Below, one piece after another: positions 1 through 8,213 of a DNA stretch of 44,902 nt. Both the position numbers and the translations under genes were made by a program. Numbering within the stretch: position 1 is the first letter of the stretch; every line of letters starts with the position of its first letter. Below the pieces are notes generated by a model. It ran no database searches, was not told where the DNA came from, and saw only the letters and a list, made by a program, of their open reading frames with translations. The stretch is from a virus, in the IMG/VR virus record IMGVR_UViG_3300031920_000284, positions 1-44,902 of that record; one strand, written 5' to 3'.

Positions 1-1863
1 AAAGGTTCTAATAGATCTTTTAAAGATACAATTTCTATGTATACAGAAGAGATGAGAGATCTTTTTGATGCTAGACAACTATTACCAGAAGAAAGAAGAG
101 CAATAAATAAATCAGAAGATCAACAACGAGAAGTATATGATAGATTTGTAAGACAATCAGATGCTTTAAAAAGAGAAGCATTAGAAAAAAGAGGTACTAA
201 ACATTATGAAACTGATTTATCTGCAATAGCAATACAAGTAGCTTTTCAAGGAATAAAGAAAAATATTTTTGATCAAATATTGCCATTAGCAGCTAGTTAT
301 ATTAGTGAAATGCAGAAACTTGCAGGAAGCCAAAATAAAGATATAGCTAAAGAAATGGATTATTTAAGAAAACAAATTAAATTAGTTGTTTATGGAGCTC
401 CTATTATTGACACAGATTATGAACCTATAGTTGAAGCAACTTCTTTACTTAAAAGAATAACAACTGTTGCTATGTTAGCAGTACGTCCTGTATTAATGGT
501 GAAAGAATTAACATTAGGAATGTTTAAAGGTTTTAACATAGCTTCTACAAAAATGTTTGGTAGAGATTTATTTGGAATTAAAGATTTAGCAAAAGCGTTA
601 GAAAAATTCGTAAGAATTGATAATAAATTTACTACAGAATTTAATTTAATTGATGCTATAAATCATCATTATGCTTTTGCAAATATGGATATTAATAGTA
701 TAGCTGCTAAACTGCAACCAAATAGACGTGGTATCTTTTTAGGAACAAGTAGATTATTATATGCAACTAGTACATTACCTGATTATGCAAACAGATTGAT
801 ACTTTTCGTAGCAAAAATGATTCATGATGGTTCATATGAAGCGCATAGTCATGATGAAAATGGTTTATTGATATATGATCCCAGAAAAGATAAAAGGTTC
901 TTATATTACTTTGAAAAACGTGAGAGCACAGCAAATAAACATGGTGAATTTGCTCCAATTGCTGGAGATAAAAAATATAATGACCAAAGAAATTTATACT
1001 TACAATTACTTAAAGAATCAAATACAGAAAGAGAATTAACAAAAGAACCACAATTAAATGAAGTAAAGGATTTAGTTGAATATGCTTATTCAAACAGAGA
1101 GCGTTTAAGTTTTAAAACTTTAACTGATACTACTTTTGGATATTATGATTCAGATTTTCAGCAACAATTAACTAATACTACTTTTGGTATTATTTTTATG
1201 CAATTTATGCAATTTTGGCCTGGTAAGATGCAATTATGATTACAAAAGGAATATAAAGGAAAATCTGCTATTGCAAGTAAGTTTGTGCAGAAATCTAAAA
1301 AAGGACTCGATGGTAAAAAAATCCTTATGTGAAAAAAACCAATTTATAAGAATAATGATTCAAATGATACTATAATTGGATTTAATGAAGTTGAAGAAAA
1401 TACAGGAGATGCTGCTATGGAATTAATAGGAGATCCATATGAAGGACTTGTATATGCTATAGGACACACTTTAAGAAATGTATTAACAGGAGATATAAAA
1501 GGAGCTTTAGATAATAAAGATAGAATGGGAAAAGTCTATTTTGCTATGTTAGATGCAGCTGCAATGTTCTTCTTATTTAAACTTATTGTAGCTATCCTAA
1601 AAGGTTGAATTGATGAAAATGGAACTGAAGGACTTGATGGTAAAGTTGTTAACTTTTTATATGAAGTAGATAGAAGAGTACTAAATGAGGTTAGAGTATG
1701 AGATAATACTGTAGGAGCTATTAGAAATGAACCTGCTTTTTATAGTTATACAATGGGATTAGCTAGAGATATAGCTGATGTTATGACTGGAGATAAAAAC
1801 TTTATGCAAATGGTATCACTTAATTTAAAAGCTACTGAAATATTTGCCTTTGATTTAAGCTAG
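1..1863 (+). CDS. Late-type phage protein, C-terminal part, read with TGA as Trp
   Basis: The reading frame is open from the first base, so the start lies left of the window. It runs to TAG at 1861 only if TGA at 1237, 1330, 1606 and 1699 are read through. The stretch after each TGA continues the same composition and has no other stop, and one Trp is TGG (in QFWPGK), so TGA as Trp is the simplest reading. Visible features are charged helical stretches, and hydrophobic segments near codons 150-175, 380-395 and 510-525. I do not recognise the family. In crAss-like phages the strand opposite the replication genes carries virion proteins, including very large RNA polymerase or ejected cargo proteins, so a late virion role is inferred from context. 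A strong terminator follows directly. Confidence 0.75.
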
Positions 1864-1907
1864 AAAAAAAATACCCAAACACAATTAAGTGTCTGGGTAT
1901 TTTTTTT
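1864..1907. terminator. Bidirectional intrinsic terminator between convergent genes
   Basis: An A-rich run, then ATACCCAaACAC, a short loop, GTGTcTGGGTAT and a run of eight T. The stem is about 11 bp with one A/C mismatch. The A and T tracts on both sides let it work in both directions. It closes the plus-strand late gene and the minus-strand gene that ends at 1906. Confidence 0.9.
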
Positions 1908-2727
1908 ATTCTATTGTAGTACTACTTTCTATTTGTGCCATTATTTTGGCTAGTTTAAAAGTATCTATATCTTGTAAGGGAGTATCCATAGGTATATTTA
2001 ATGATTTTACTATTGTATTAATATAACTAGTCGTATCATTTTCAAAATTTGGAGCATATTTATTCACAAAAGTAGAAAGAGTGTGATTTCTTGGTTTTCC
2101 TTTTGAGTCTTTACCAAATTTATCAATTTCTATTTGACGAGTAAGTCCATCTAATCCTGCTTGTAATGAAGGATATCTAGCCCAATGACCACCTCCTTTT
2201 CTTGATTCTCCACGAGTAGCACCAGCTTGATTAGCAAACATTAAATTTCCTGGATTGTTATGTCTTTCAGCTATTGAATTTTTAGCTCTAATAGTAATTT
2301 TATATTTACCTGAATTACTTTTACTATTATTTTCTTTTATACTAGGCTTATATTCACCTGGTTTATCTTCAAAACTTCTATAAGGAACTTCTATTTCTTT
2401 TTCCTTTTTTAAAATAGAATTATTAAAAAATCTAGGAGTATAATGATCTGTTTTTTCAGAACTTTCTTCTGTTATATTAGATATTTGAAAATAATCATTG
2501 AAATATTTATTATCTGGTAATGGAATTTTATTATCCTTATGATATTTTAGCATTTCTTCTCTAGAATTGCTTATAATCGGATCAAATGTTGCAAAATCTG
2601 CCATAGTTAGTGTTTTAGTTAAAATTAAAAGTAAGCATAATTTTTGTAAAAAACTACACAGTCGAAAAAAATAACGGGAATTACAGCAGTTATGCCATAA
2701 TTCCCATTTTTTATTAAAAACTATCAT
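1906..2727 (-). CDS. Putative peptidoglycan-degrading or virion lysozyme-like protein
   Basis: 273 residues. The C-terminal half (about residues 150-270) begins RHNNPGNLMFANQAGA and continues with GGHWARYPSLQAGLDGL. This NNPGNL...F.....G...L pattern is typical of phage structural or muramidase-like domains that act on the cell wall. The N-terminus is basic, then hydrophobic (KLCLLLILTKTLTMA), and could be a signal peptide cut near residue 43; alternatively translation starts at the internal ATG there. The middle is low in complexity and charged. It is the last gene of a minus-strand operon and overlaps the previous gene by 14 bases. The domain call is by motif only; no catalytic residue can be assigned with certainty. 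Confidence 0.6.
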   Translation of the reverse strand: MIVFNKKWELWHNCCNSRYFFRLCSFLQKLCLLLILTKTLTMADFATFDPIISNSREEMLKYHKDNKIPLPDNKYFNDYFQISNITEESSEKTDHYTPRFFNNSILKKEKEIEVPYRSFEDKPGEYKPSIKENNSKSNSGKYKITIRAKNSIAERHNNPGNLMFANQAGATRGESRKGGGHWARYPSLQAGLDGLTRQIEIDKFGKDSKGKPRNHTLSTFVNKYAPNFENDTTSYINTIVKSLNIPMDTPLQDIDTFKLAKIMAQIESSTTIE

Positions 2728-3352
2728 CTATAATTGTTTCATACCAATTAAAATTAAAGTGTTCATCTTTATCAAACTCTTCTATAGTATAAGAAAAGTA
2801 ACCTTCTTCAGCTTCTTCAGCTTCATCTATTTGTTTTGTAGTATATTCTCCATCTTCTACATCCGGGAACATATCTTCCAAAACACCTTCAAATCCTGTA
2901 CCATCTATATAATTTTCATAAGCATACATTTGGCAAAGATTCTCTAAGTCATTAATACCTTTAGTAATAATTCCAAAAGTTTCTTCTTCACCACACCAAG
3001 AAGTGCTAGCTACCATAATATACTTTTTGTAACCATCTTCTTTTATTGCATCATATATGAGTTCTAAATTATTCCAATCATCATTAGTTCCTTCGAAAAG
3101 ATCAACTATCCACCCATAATATTCAAAATCTACTTCATAAACTTGTTCCCATTGTTCTTCACTAAGTTCTTTCACATTTGGAAACATTTCTTCAGCTATT
3201 CTACCTAATCCATCATGATCATTAAAATTAATAGCAGAAAGATCATCTGCTATAAAACATATATCGTCTCCATCTTTTGCTATAAAAGAATAACTTTCAT
3301 CATGTCCTGTCCAAGCAGTATTTATTGTTAATACATATTTATTATATTTCAT
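2714..3352 (-). CDS. Acidic protein with an internal duplication, unknown function
   Basis: 212 residues, very rich in Asp and Glu. Two halves repeat one pattern: TAWTGHDESYSFIAKDGDD then IAEEMFPNV in the first, STSWCGEEETFGIITKGIND then LEDMFPDVEDGEYTTKQIDE in the second. Each half has a beta-rich start, a G.EE motif and an EMFP/DMFP helix. No catalytic motif is visible. The strong negative charge would suit a DNA mimic or a protein-binding role, but that is speculation. It overlaps its neighbours on both sides in the operon. Confidence 0.75.
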   Translation of the reverse strand: MKYNKYVLTINTAWTGHDESYSFIAKDGDDICFIADDLSAINFNDHDGLGRIAEEMFPNVKELSEEQWEQVYEVDFEYYGWIVDLFEGTNDDWNNLELIYDAIKEDGYKKYIMVASTSWCGEEETFGIITKGINDLENLCQMYAYENYIDGTGFEGVLEDMFPDVEDGEYTTKQIDEAEEAEEGYFSYTIEEFDKDEHFNFNWYETIIDDSF

Positions 3353-3617
3353 ATAAATCTCTTTTTAAAATTTTTCCAGTTTTTGTGTCTATTATTTCGT
3401 ATGTCTGATAACCTAATTTAGCAGCAAATCTTTTAGCAGCATAGTATAAATCAAATTGTTTTGTTTGAATCATAAACATAATTTCTTGTAATTCATTTCC
3501 AGTAATAGTTTTATCCTTTTCTGCTTTTACATATTCTTCTATAAAAGTATGAATCTCTGTAAGAGTAGGTATTTTATTACGTTTACCTTGAATAATTTTC
3601 GTTATTATCTTAATCAT
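3342..3617 (-). CDS. Small unknown protein
   Basis: 91 residues, basic at the N-terminus, mostly helical, ending in a short beta-like stretch (YEIIDTKTGKILKRDLYEI). It overlaps both neighbours by about 10 bases, which supports it as a real operon member. I do not recognise the family. Confidence 0.7.
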   Translation of the reverse strand: MIKIITKIIQGKRNKIPTLTEIHTFIEEYVKAEKDKTITGNELQEIMFMIQTKQFDLYYAAKRFAAKLGYQTYEIIDTKTGKILKRDLYEI

Positions 3618-3969
3618 TTTGTGCCCATTTTGATATTTTTATAGTAATATCCTCAACATATTCATTAAAAAATACTTCTATTAATTTTCCATCTAATATT
3701 TTAAAAAGTTTTCCACAAAATCCTACATCATGACTAGCATAAGGATTTACAAAATCATTATTTATAATGTCTGCAATATTATTTGCTAAATCTGAATAAG
3801 AAATTTTTTCTAAGTCAATATCACAAACTTCATTTTCAAATTTTTCTGCAAGCAATTCTATAAAAATTTTATAAGTTAAATTTATATCACAACCTAACTC
3901 ACCACCCTTATAATCCCATACTTCAAATATACAATACAGTAAGTCTTTTTTATCAATTATATTACTCAT
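3610..3969 (-). CDS. Small acidic unknown protein
   Basis: 119 residues, acidic and mixed helical and beta in composition, with no motif I recognise. It starts 8 bases inside the end of the polynucleotide kinase gene (ATGAGTAATA overlap), so the two are translationally linked. Its end overlaps the next gene by 8 bases. Confidence 0.7.
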   Translation of the reverse strand: MSNIIDKKDLLYCIFEVWDYKGGELGCDINLTYKIFIELLAEKFENEVCDIDLEKISYSDLANNIADIINNDFVNPYASHDVGFCGKLFKILDGKLIEVFFNEYVEDITIKISKWAQND

Positions 3970-4381
3970 TATTTGATTTTAAAAATTGATTATACATTCT
4001 CATTATCACAGCCTTTCCGACTGGATTTTCACGACTTTCGTCTCTTCAAATACATTCTTCCACAGGAATATCAAAAAATTGTTCTCTGACTTTGCAGCTA
4101 TACTCAGAAGCAATTTTATCAATCCAACCTGAATATTTTGGGTTAAGATTTGTTGCATCAACTATTACACTATACCCATTTTCAAGTGCTTCTTTTACAG
4201 CAAAACGTTCTAATGTAGTTATATAACTTTCTCTACTTGGTACTCAATACTTACCACACATACTACGAATATCATCTCTGTTTACACGAATGTAATCAGT
4301 ATTTCCTTCTGTCAAATCTCTAGCAAATGTTGTTTTACCACTTGCTGGTAATCCTTTTAATATTATTACTTCTTGTTTCAT
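3962..4381 (-). CDS. pnk: Polynucleotide 5'-kinase (Pnkp-type kinase domain), with two in-frame TGA
   Basis: 139 residues if TGA at 4244-4246 and 4046-4048 are read as Trp. P-loop GLPASGKTTFARDL lies near residues 9-22, RVNRDDIR near 38, and the C-terminal CI-x-RDESRENPVG motif of the T4 Pnk kinase family near 110. Only the kinase domain is present; no phosphatase domain is seen. The enzyme would phosphorylate 5'-OH RNA or DNA ends from ATP. With the RNA ligase at 5970-7325 it can form an end-repair pathway, classically used by T4 to mend tRNAs cut by host anticodon nucleases. One TGA falls in KY-W-VPS, the other inside CI-W-RD. One Trp is TGG (SGWIDK). Under the standard code the protein would stop after about 45 residues. 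Confidence 0.88.
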
Positions 4382-4615
4382 TATTCTTGTTTTAATACTT
4401 CATCAGCTATTCTATAAGCATCTTCTGCTATATTTTTAAAATGTATATTAGTTGTTGGTGAAGTAGCTTGATTAGCCATTATGCCAGATATTGCAGCACA
4501 CAATATAAAATCTTTTTGATATACCATCATCATGCTCATCCCATTTGGCGCCATAACCATCTACTTGGCTATATGTTCCTGAAAATGCTGGTTCTTGTCC
4601 TAATTTATTTTCCAT
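4381..4615 (-). pseudogene. Small conserved phage protein broken by a +1 frameshift in an A run
   Basis: Two frames together make one familiar phage protein. The first frame gives MENKLGQEPAFSG ... YGAKWDEHDDGIS. The second gives KDFILCAAISGIMANQA ... IAEDAYRIADEVLKQE. The family pattern is GGPAF ... DGMTLRDYFAAAAL ... AYxxADxML. The switch is at a run of five A near 4518-4522; removing one A joins DDGIS directly to KDFILCAAI. It is either a genuine inactivating indel, a sequencing error, or less likely a frameshift signal. The start overlaps the previous stop (TAATG), and the end overlaps the kinase start. Confidence 0.65.
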
Positions 4616-4914
4616 TATCCAAAATAATTTAATGCTTCTAAACAACGTAATATACCATCAATGTCATTAGTTGCTAAAGAAAACATTTTTTCTACTACTT
4701 GTTTTGAAACTTGGTTATGTGTACTAATACTTATATCAAAACCTTCTCCATTTACCCATTCAGTACAACTAAAATATTTAGTTTCATATTTACCATTTCC
4801 TAACGGATCTCTACTTTCACATGAAACAGCATTGAGAAGTTCTGGTTTATCTGGGAAAAACCCATCATCTTCATTTGCCCATTCGTTTATTTTTCTTTTT
4901 ATTAAATGATGCAT
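4615..4914 (-). CDS. Unknown protein
   Basis: 99 residues with several aromatic and acidic residues; it ends in a helical stretch (IDGILRCLEALNYFG). No known motif. Its stop overlaps the next start as TAATG, a normal operon junction. Confidence 0.7.
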   Translation of the reverse strand: MHHLIKRKINEWANEDDGFFPDKPELLNAVSCESRDPLGNGKYETKYFSCTEWVNGEGFDISISTHNQVSKQVVEKMFSLATNDIDGILRCLEALNYFG

Positions 4915-4926
4915 TATAATTTATTT

Positions 4927-5328
4927 TTATTTTTCATTGCTTTGTTCATCTTTTAATTTTTTTGAATGGTAGTTATAGAAAAGTGCATTGCATTGTATGT
5001 GTCCCATATGTTCTATACCTGATTCACTGTCTACTTCTTCTCCATCCATTAATGCAGCTAAATGACGTTGCATTGATTCTAATATTTCCTTTAAGTCTAA
5101 TCCTTTTTTCCAATTCTCCCGCGAGTATTTTTTTGATCCATACTCCAAGACTCTTATCATAGGTACTAAAGATTCATAATGTACTAGAGACCATCTAGGT
5201 TTTCCTTCATTAAATCTGTCTCCTGTAAAAGTCCAATTTTTTTCTTTTAAATTATTATCTTTTAATGCTTTTAAAATAGGTATTACAGCTTCTTGATTAT
5301 AAAATTCAGTTATTTTTAATGATGTCAT
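4927..5328 (-). CDS. dATP/dGTP diphosphohydrolase-like protein (DUF5664, MazZ-like)
   Basis: 133 residues. The pattern GKPRWSLV ... VLEYGSKKYSRENWKKG ... ESMQRHLAALMDGEEVD ... SGIEHMGHIQCNALF matches the all-alpha NTP pyrophosphatase-like family DUF5664, which includes MazZ. Metal-binding Glu, Asp and His sit in RHLAA..GE..D and GIEHMGH. Members hydrolyse dGTP or dATP to the monophosphate and shape the phage nucleotide pool. No PurZ is seen here, so a role in 2-aminoadenine synthesis is not supported by this window. It lies near a deoxyribosyltransferase-like gene, which fits nucleotide metabolism. Confidence 0.8.
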   Translation of the reverse strand: MTSLKITEFYNQEAVIPILKALKDNNLKEKNWTFTGDRFNEGKPRWSLVHYESLVPMIRVLEYGSKKYSRENWKKGLDLKEILESMQRHLAALMDGEEVDSESGIEHMGHIQCNALFYNYHSKKLKDEQSNEK

Positions 5329-5588
5329 TGCTTATTATCTGAAATTAATTCATAATTTTCATTAAATAACTCTATAGTAGGTTCTAAACCATTATCTTCT
5401 GGATATATAAATGTCATAGTATCAAATATAATTTCACTAGTATCACAACTATCTGGAGCTTTATATTCATCATTTATATGTAACTTCATTTCTTTTACTG
5501 CTTCATCACATGATGAGGCTTCTATACTGTGTGATTCTTTCTCCCAAACAGTATATTTTTTTTCTAATTCAAAATTATATTCCATCAT
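5325..5588 (-). CDS. Unknown acidic protein
   Basis: 87 residues, acidic, with three Cys-containing segments and no recognised motif. The apparent stop is TGA in an ATGA overlap with the next gene. If UGA is Trp, the frame adds three codons (WHH) and stops at TAA, 5316. Confidence 0.65.
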   Translation of the reverse strand: MMEYNFELEKKYTVWEKESHSIEASSCDEAVKEMKLHINDEYKAPDSCDTSEIIFDTMTFIYPEDNGLEPTIELFNENYELISDNKQ

Positions 5589-5970
5589 TTATATTAATTA
5601 CTTCAACTAAAGCATCAAGCTTATTTGAAATTATAATATTAGCTCCTCTATTATGAGCTAAATTTAATACAGCTTCAAGACTTTTTAATTGTGAAGGATT
5701 AAAACCATCAGGCATTAATTGCACAAAAGTATCTTTTGATATATCCCAAGCACTATCAATAATTTCTGCTATAGAATATACACCAGTCATTTCCTTAGTA
5801 ATAACATATAAATGTATATTACATTCTCTTTTTTCTTGTTCTTCAATAACTTGGCATTCTGGAGTCCAATCTTCAACAACTGGATTAAAGTAATTCTTTG
5901 TTAATTTTGGTATTAATTCTTCTCTCCAAGTACTATTATTACAAGTTCCGCCTAAAAATATTTTTTCCAT
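5575..5970 (-). CDS. Nucleoside 2-deoxyribosyltransferase-like protein
   Basis: 131 residues. FLGGTCNNSTWREELIPKL near the start, then PVVEDWTP, then CNIHLYVITKEMTGVYSIAE. This is the pattern of the Nuc_deoxyri_tr2 family (PF15891), with the nucleotide-binding GGT loop, the middle aromatic and Asp pair, and the YSIAE catalytic Glu near residue 69. Such enzymes exchange or remove bases on deoxynucleosides, and distant members act in phage nucleotide salvage or base modification. It overlaps the RNA ligase and the next gene in the operon. The exact substrate cannot be told. Confidence 0.8.
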   Translation of the reverse strand: MEKIFLGGTCNNSTWREELIPKLTKNYFNPVVEDWTPECQVIEEQEKRECNIHLYVITKEMTGVYSIAEIIDSAWDISKDTFVQLMPDGFNPSQLKSLEAVLNLAHNRGANIIISNKLDALVEVININDGI

Positions 5971-7325
5971 TAGTTTTCTTCTTCTATATTAAAAGTTCCT
6001 TTATCCAATTCTTTAGTTTCTCTTTCATAAAATTTATTCGATTTAGCTTTATATGCTTCAAAATCTTCTTTCTCAATTCTTATTACACAACCTTCTTCTG
6101 GTACTATAGTATTACACATATAACAATCTTTTTCATTATATTCTTTTTTGATTCTTTCTAAAAAATCACTAGAAATAAATTCTTTATCAACTTTACAAGT
6201 AAGTTTTCCACTAGTATCAGGATAATTAGTAATTAATTCAAAATTATCAACAAAATCTTTTGCATAACCATAAAATAATTGTGGCACTGCATTTAATCCA
6301 TTAAAATGACACCAATCTTGAACTTGTTTAGCACTAAATTCAAATACTTTACCAGATATATTAGTATAAGTAATTCTATAAATATAGATTCCATAGTTTT
6401 TATTATTTATAGGATAGCCATAATCATAAGATTTTTGTATAGCTCCACCACCAGGTAGACTACCTACTATTTCATAATATAAAGTCATGCCATCTTGAAT
6501 AAATTCTTTAAGATCATTATGAGCAATTGTCCATATGTCTTCTTTATAGTAATGTATTGCATTAGGACTTAATAGTTCTTCATTCTTAATTACTTTACGA
6601 GAAGAAATAATATAATCATAATGTGTATCTACTATATCTACACCAATCCATTTTAAAAATCTTGCTCTCCTACTTAATTTCTTTTTACAAAGAATTCTAG
6701 AAGAGATACCAGATGTTCCATGTAATTTATAAGTAATACTTATAAGAGAATCTGGTTTAATTTTAAATAAGTTTTTATACAACATTGATGTATCTTGGTG
6801 AAATCTGAATTGATTATCAACAAGTTTTGATTCATATCCTTTTGCTTTCTTTTTATCTTTCTTTGAACCTGGAGCTCCCGGTATTCTTGAGTATTGTAGT
6901 ACATATTTATTACAGATTGGAATAGTTGCTAATTCATCAAATTCATCTCCTATTTTTAAATCTACTGGATTTACACCTAGAGACATTAAACTATCTATAG
7001 GCATAAATATACCTTCTGACTTATTTCCTCTAAACTTCATGCATTTTACACGTTTATTATCTTCAAAGTAGCCTACTTCATTTTCATCAGAATTTAATTC
7101 TTTATGTCTATATAAGTTATTTGCATGACAATACTCATGTGATAATTGTGTTTCTAAAGGAAAATACAATCCAATATCTCCTATTTTAGTATCTAATGAT
7201 ACTATTACTTGATTACCAAATATAATTGCTCCTTGTACTCTATCGGCATTCTCTAGTGGTTTTAGAGTTGTTATTTTTATTACTGTTGCACAGTAATTAC
7301 TATTTTTTGGTTCTTTAATTTTCAT
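5970..7325 (-). CDS. RNA ligase, DraRnl/Rnl5-like, with N-terminal OB-type domain
   Basis: 451 residues. The nucleotidyltransferase signature KLHGTSG puts the AMP-accepting lysine at residue 200. Motif III-like LYYEIVG is near 284, motif IV EEGCVIRIE near 417, and motif V YKAKSNKFYERE near 429. The N-terminal 140 residues (ATVIKITTLKPLENADRV...) look like the tRNA-binding or OB-like domain placed before the catalytic domain in Deinococcus RNA ligase. The enzyme would seal 3'-OH/5'-PO4 RNA ends. The polynucleotide kinase is 1.6 kb downstream in the same direction, so a two-step RNA repair pathway is likely. Confidence 0.88.
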   Translation of the reverse strand: MKIKEPKNSNYCATVIKITTLKPLENADRVQGAIIFGNQVIVSLDTKIGDIGLYFPLETQLSHEYCHANNLYRHKELNSDENEVGYFEDNKRVKCMKFRGNKSEGIFMPIDSLMSLGVNPVDLKIGDEFDELATIPICNKYVLQYSRIPGAPGSKKDKKKAKGYESKLVDNQFRFHQDTSMLYKNLFKIKPDSLISITYKLHGTSGISSRILCKKKLSRRARFLKWIGVDIVDTHYDYIISSRKVIKNEELLSPNAIHYYKEDIWTIAHNDLKEFIQDGMTLYYEIVGSLPGGGAIQKSYDYGYPINNKNYGIYIYRITYTNISGKVFEFSAKQVQDWCHFNGLNAVPQLFYGYAKDFVDNFELITNYPDTSGKLTCKVDKEFISSDFLERIKKEYNEKDCYMCNTIVPEEGCVIRIEKEDFEAYKAKSNKFYERETKELDKGTFNIEEEN

Positions 7326-7334
7326 ATTTTATAT

Positions 7335-7541
7335 TTAAGTACGAACCCAATCGCCTCCACATGTTTCTGTAGAAGGAGGTGTAGTATCATCATCAGTAAA
7401 AATTTTACTGAGTATAAAAAATATTACAATCAATCCTACAGTTCCCCATAATTTACCAAAAAGAGGTAATCCTAAAGGGATAGCCCATAAAAAGAGTATA
7501 ATTACTCCGGCCATTAATAATAATATGTCTTTTGTTTTCAT
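7335..7541 (-). CDS. Small membrane protein with two transmembrane segments
   Basis: 68 residues. Hydrophobic segments lie at about 7-24 and 28-46, then a short polar tail TDDDTTPPSTETCGGDWVRT. The start overlaps the stop of the upstream DUF3307-like gene by one base, so the two membrane proteins are probably made together. No known family. Confidence 0.7.
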   Translation of the reverse strand: MKTKDILLLMAGVIILFLWAIPLGLPLFGKLWGTVGLIVIFFILSKIFTDDDTTPPSTETCGGDWVRT

Positions 7542-7921
7542 TATTTTAATAGTTCAAATGTTAAAAATAACTGTACATAATGTAACAGTTGATCAAATCC
7601 TATAGAAGTAAAAAATTCATGAACTTTTGTTTCTTTCCATAAGACTGTATGTACTCTACTTGTATAGTAATCAATAGCAGTATGTGCTAAAAAAGTTATA
7701 AAACTAAATTTTATAGCAAATACAAAATAAGGTATAGTAAATACATTAGTTATTATACCTAAAAACATTAATACTGTTAACCAAACTGTAGAATACACTG
7801 CAGTATGAAATATAAGAGTATTAAAACTCGTACTTTTTTCTTTAGCCATTTTATCAGATTGCAATACAAAATCTGCAACCCAATGTATGACTAGTATCAT
7901 AATTATTAATCCTAAATTCAT
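7541..7921 (-). CDS. DUF3307-like membrane protein
   Basis: 126 residues with about three or four hydrophobic segments. Conserved polar residues inside the membrane segments match DUF3307: HWVADFVLQSDKMAKEKS at 13-30, an internal H at the IFHTAVY segment, LAHTAIDYYTSR near 80-92, and GFDQLLHYVQL near 108-118. The family is widespread in phages and bacteria without an assigned function. It is paired with a second small membrane protein directly downstream. Confidence 0.8.
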   Translation of the reverse strand: MNLGLIIMILVIHWVADFVLQSDKMAKEKSTSFNTLIFHTAVYSTVWLTVLMFLGIITNVFTIPYFVFAIKFSFITFLAHTAIDYYTSRVHTVLWKETKVHEFFTSIGFDQLLHYVQLFLTFELLK

Positions 7922-7937
7922 TCTTATTTTATTTTAT

Positions 7938-8210
7938 TTAATCTGTAAATATAAAATTTATATCATCTAGCCAAGGATGAGCTTCATAAAAAGCTAGCAT
8001 CCAATATTGAGCTTCATCTCCAATATGTTCATTATTTGCACATTCTCTAGACCAATTGGTATATTCTACATCATCATTAACAAGTGCTATTTCTTGTATA
8101 TAATCACCAGCTGTATTCCAATCCATATTAGAGTTAATATGAATAAATTGAATTAATTCAAAAATCTCTATAAAATGTGCTTGTTCTCCTTCTTTTAATA
8201 CTGGCTTCAT
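7938..8210 (-). CDS. Unknown acidic protein
   Basis: 90 residues, acidic, with many aromatic residues in the second half (YWMLAFYEAHPWLDDINF). No recognised motif. It stands between an endonuclease remnant and the DUF3307-like gene, with short spacers. Confidence 0.65.
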   Translation of the reverse strand: MKPVLKEGEQAHFIEIFELIQFIHINSNMDWNTAGDYIQEIALVNDDVEYTNWSRECANNEHIGDEAQYWMLAFYEAHPWLDDINFIFTD

Positions 8211-8213
8211 TTT

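Noticed and set aside
767-958. Minus-strand ORF of 63 codons
   Set aside because: It is the antisense shadow of the late gene, with no RBS, operon fit or protein-like composition.
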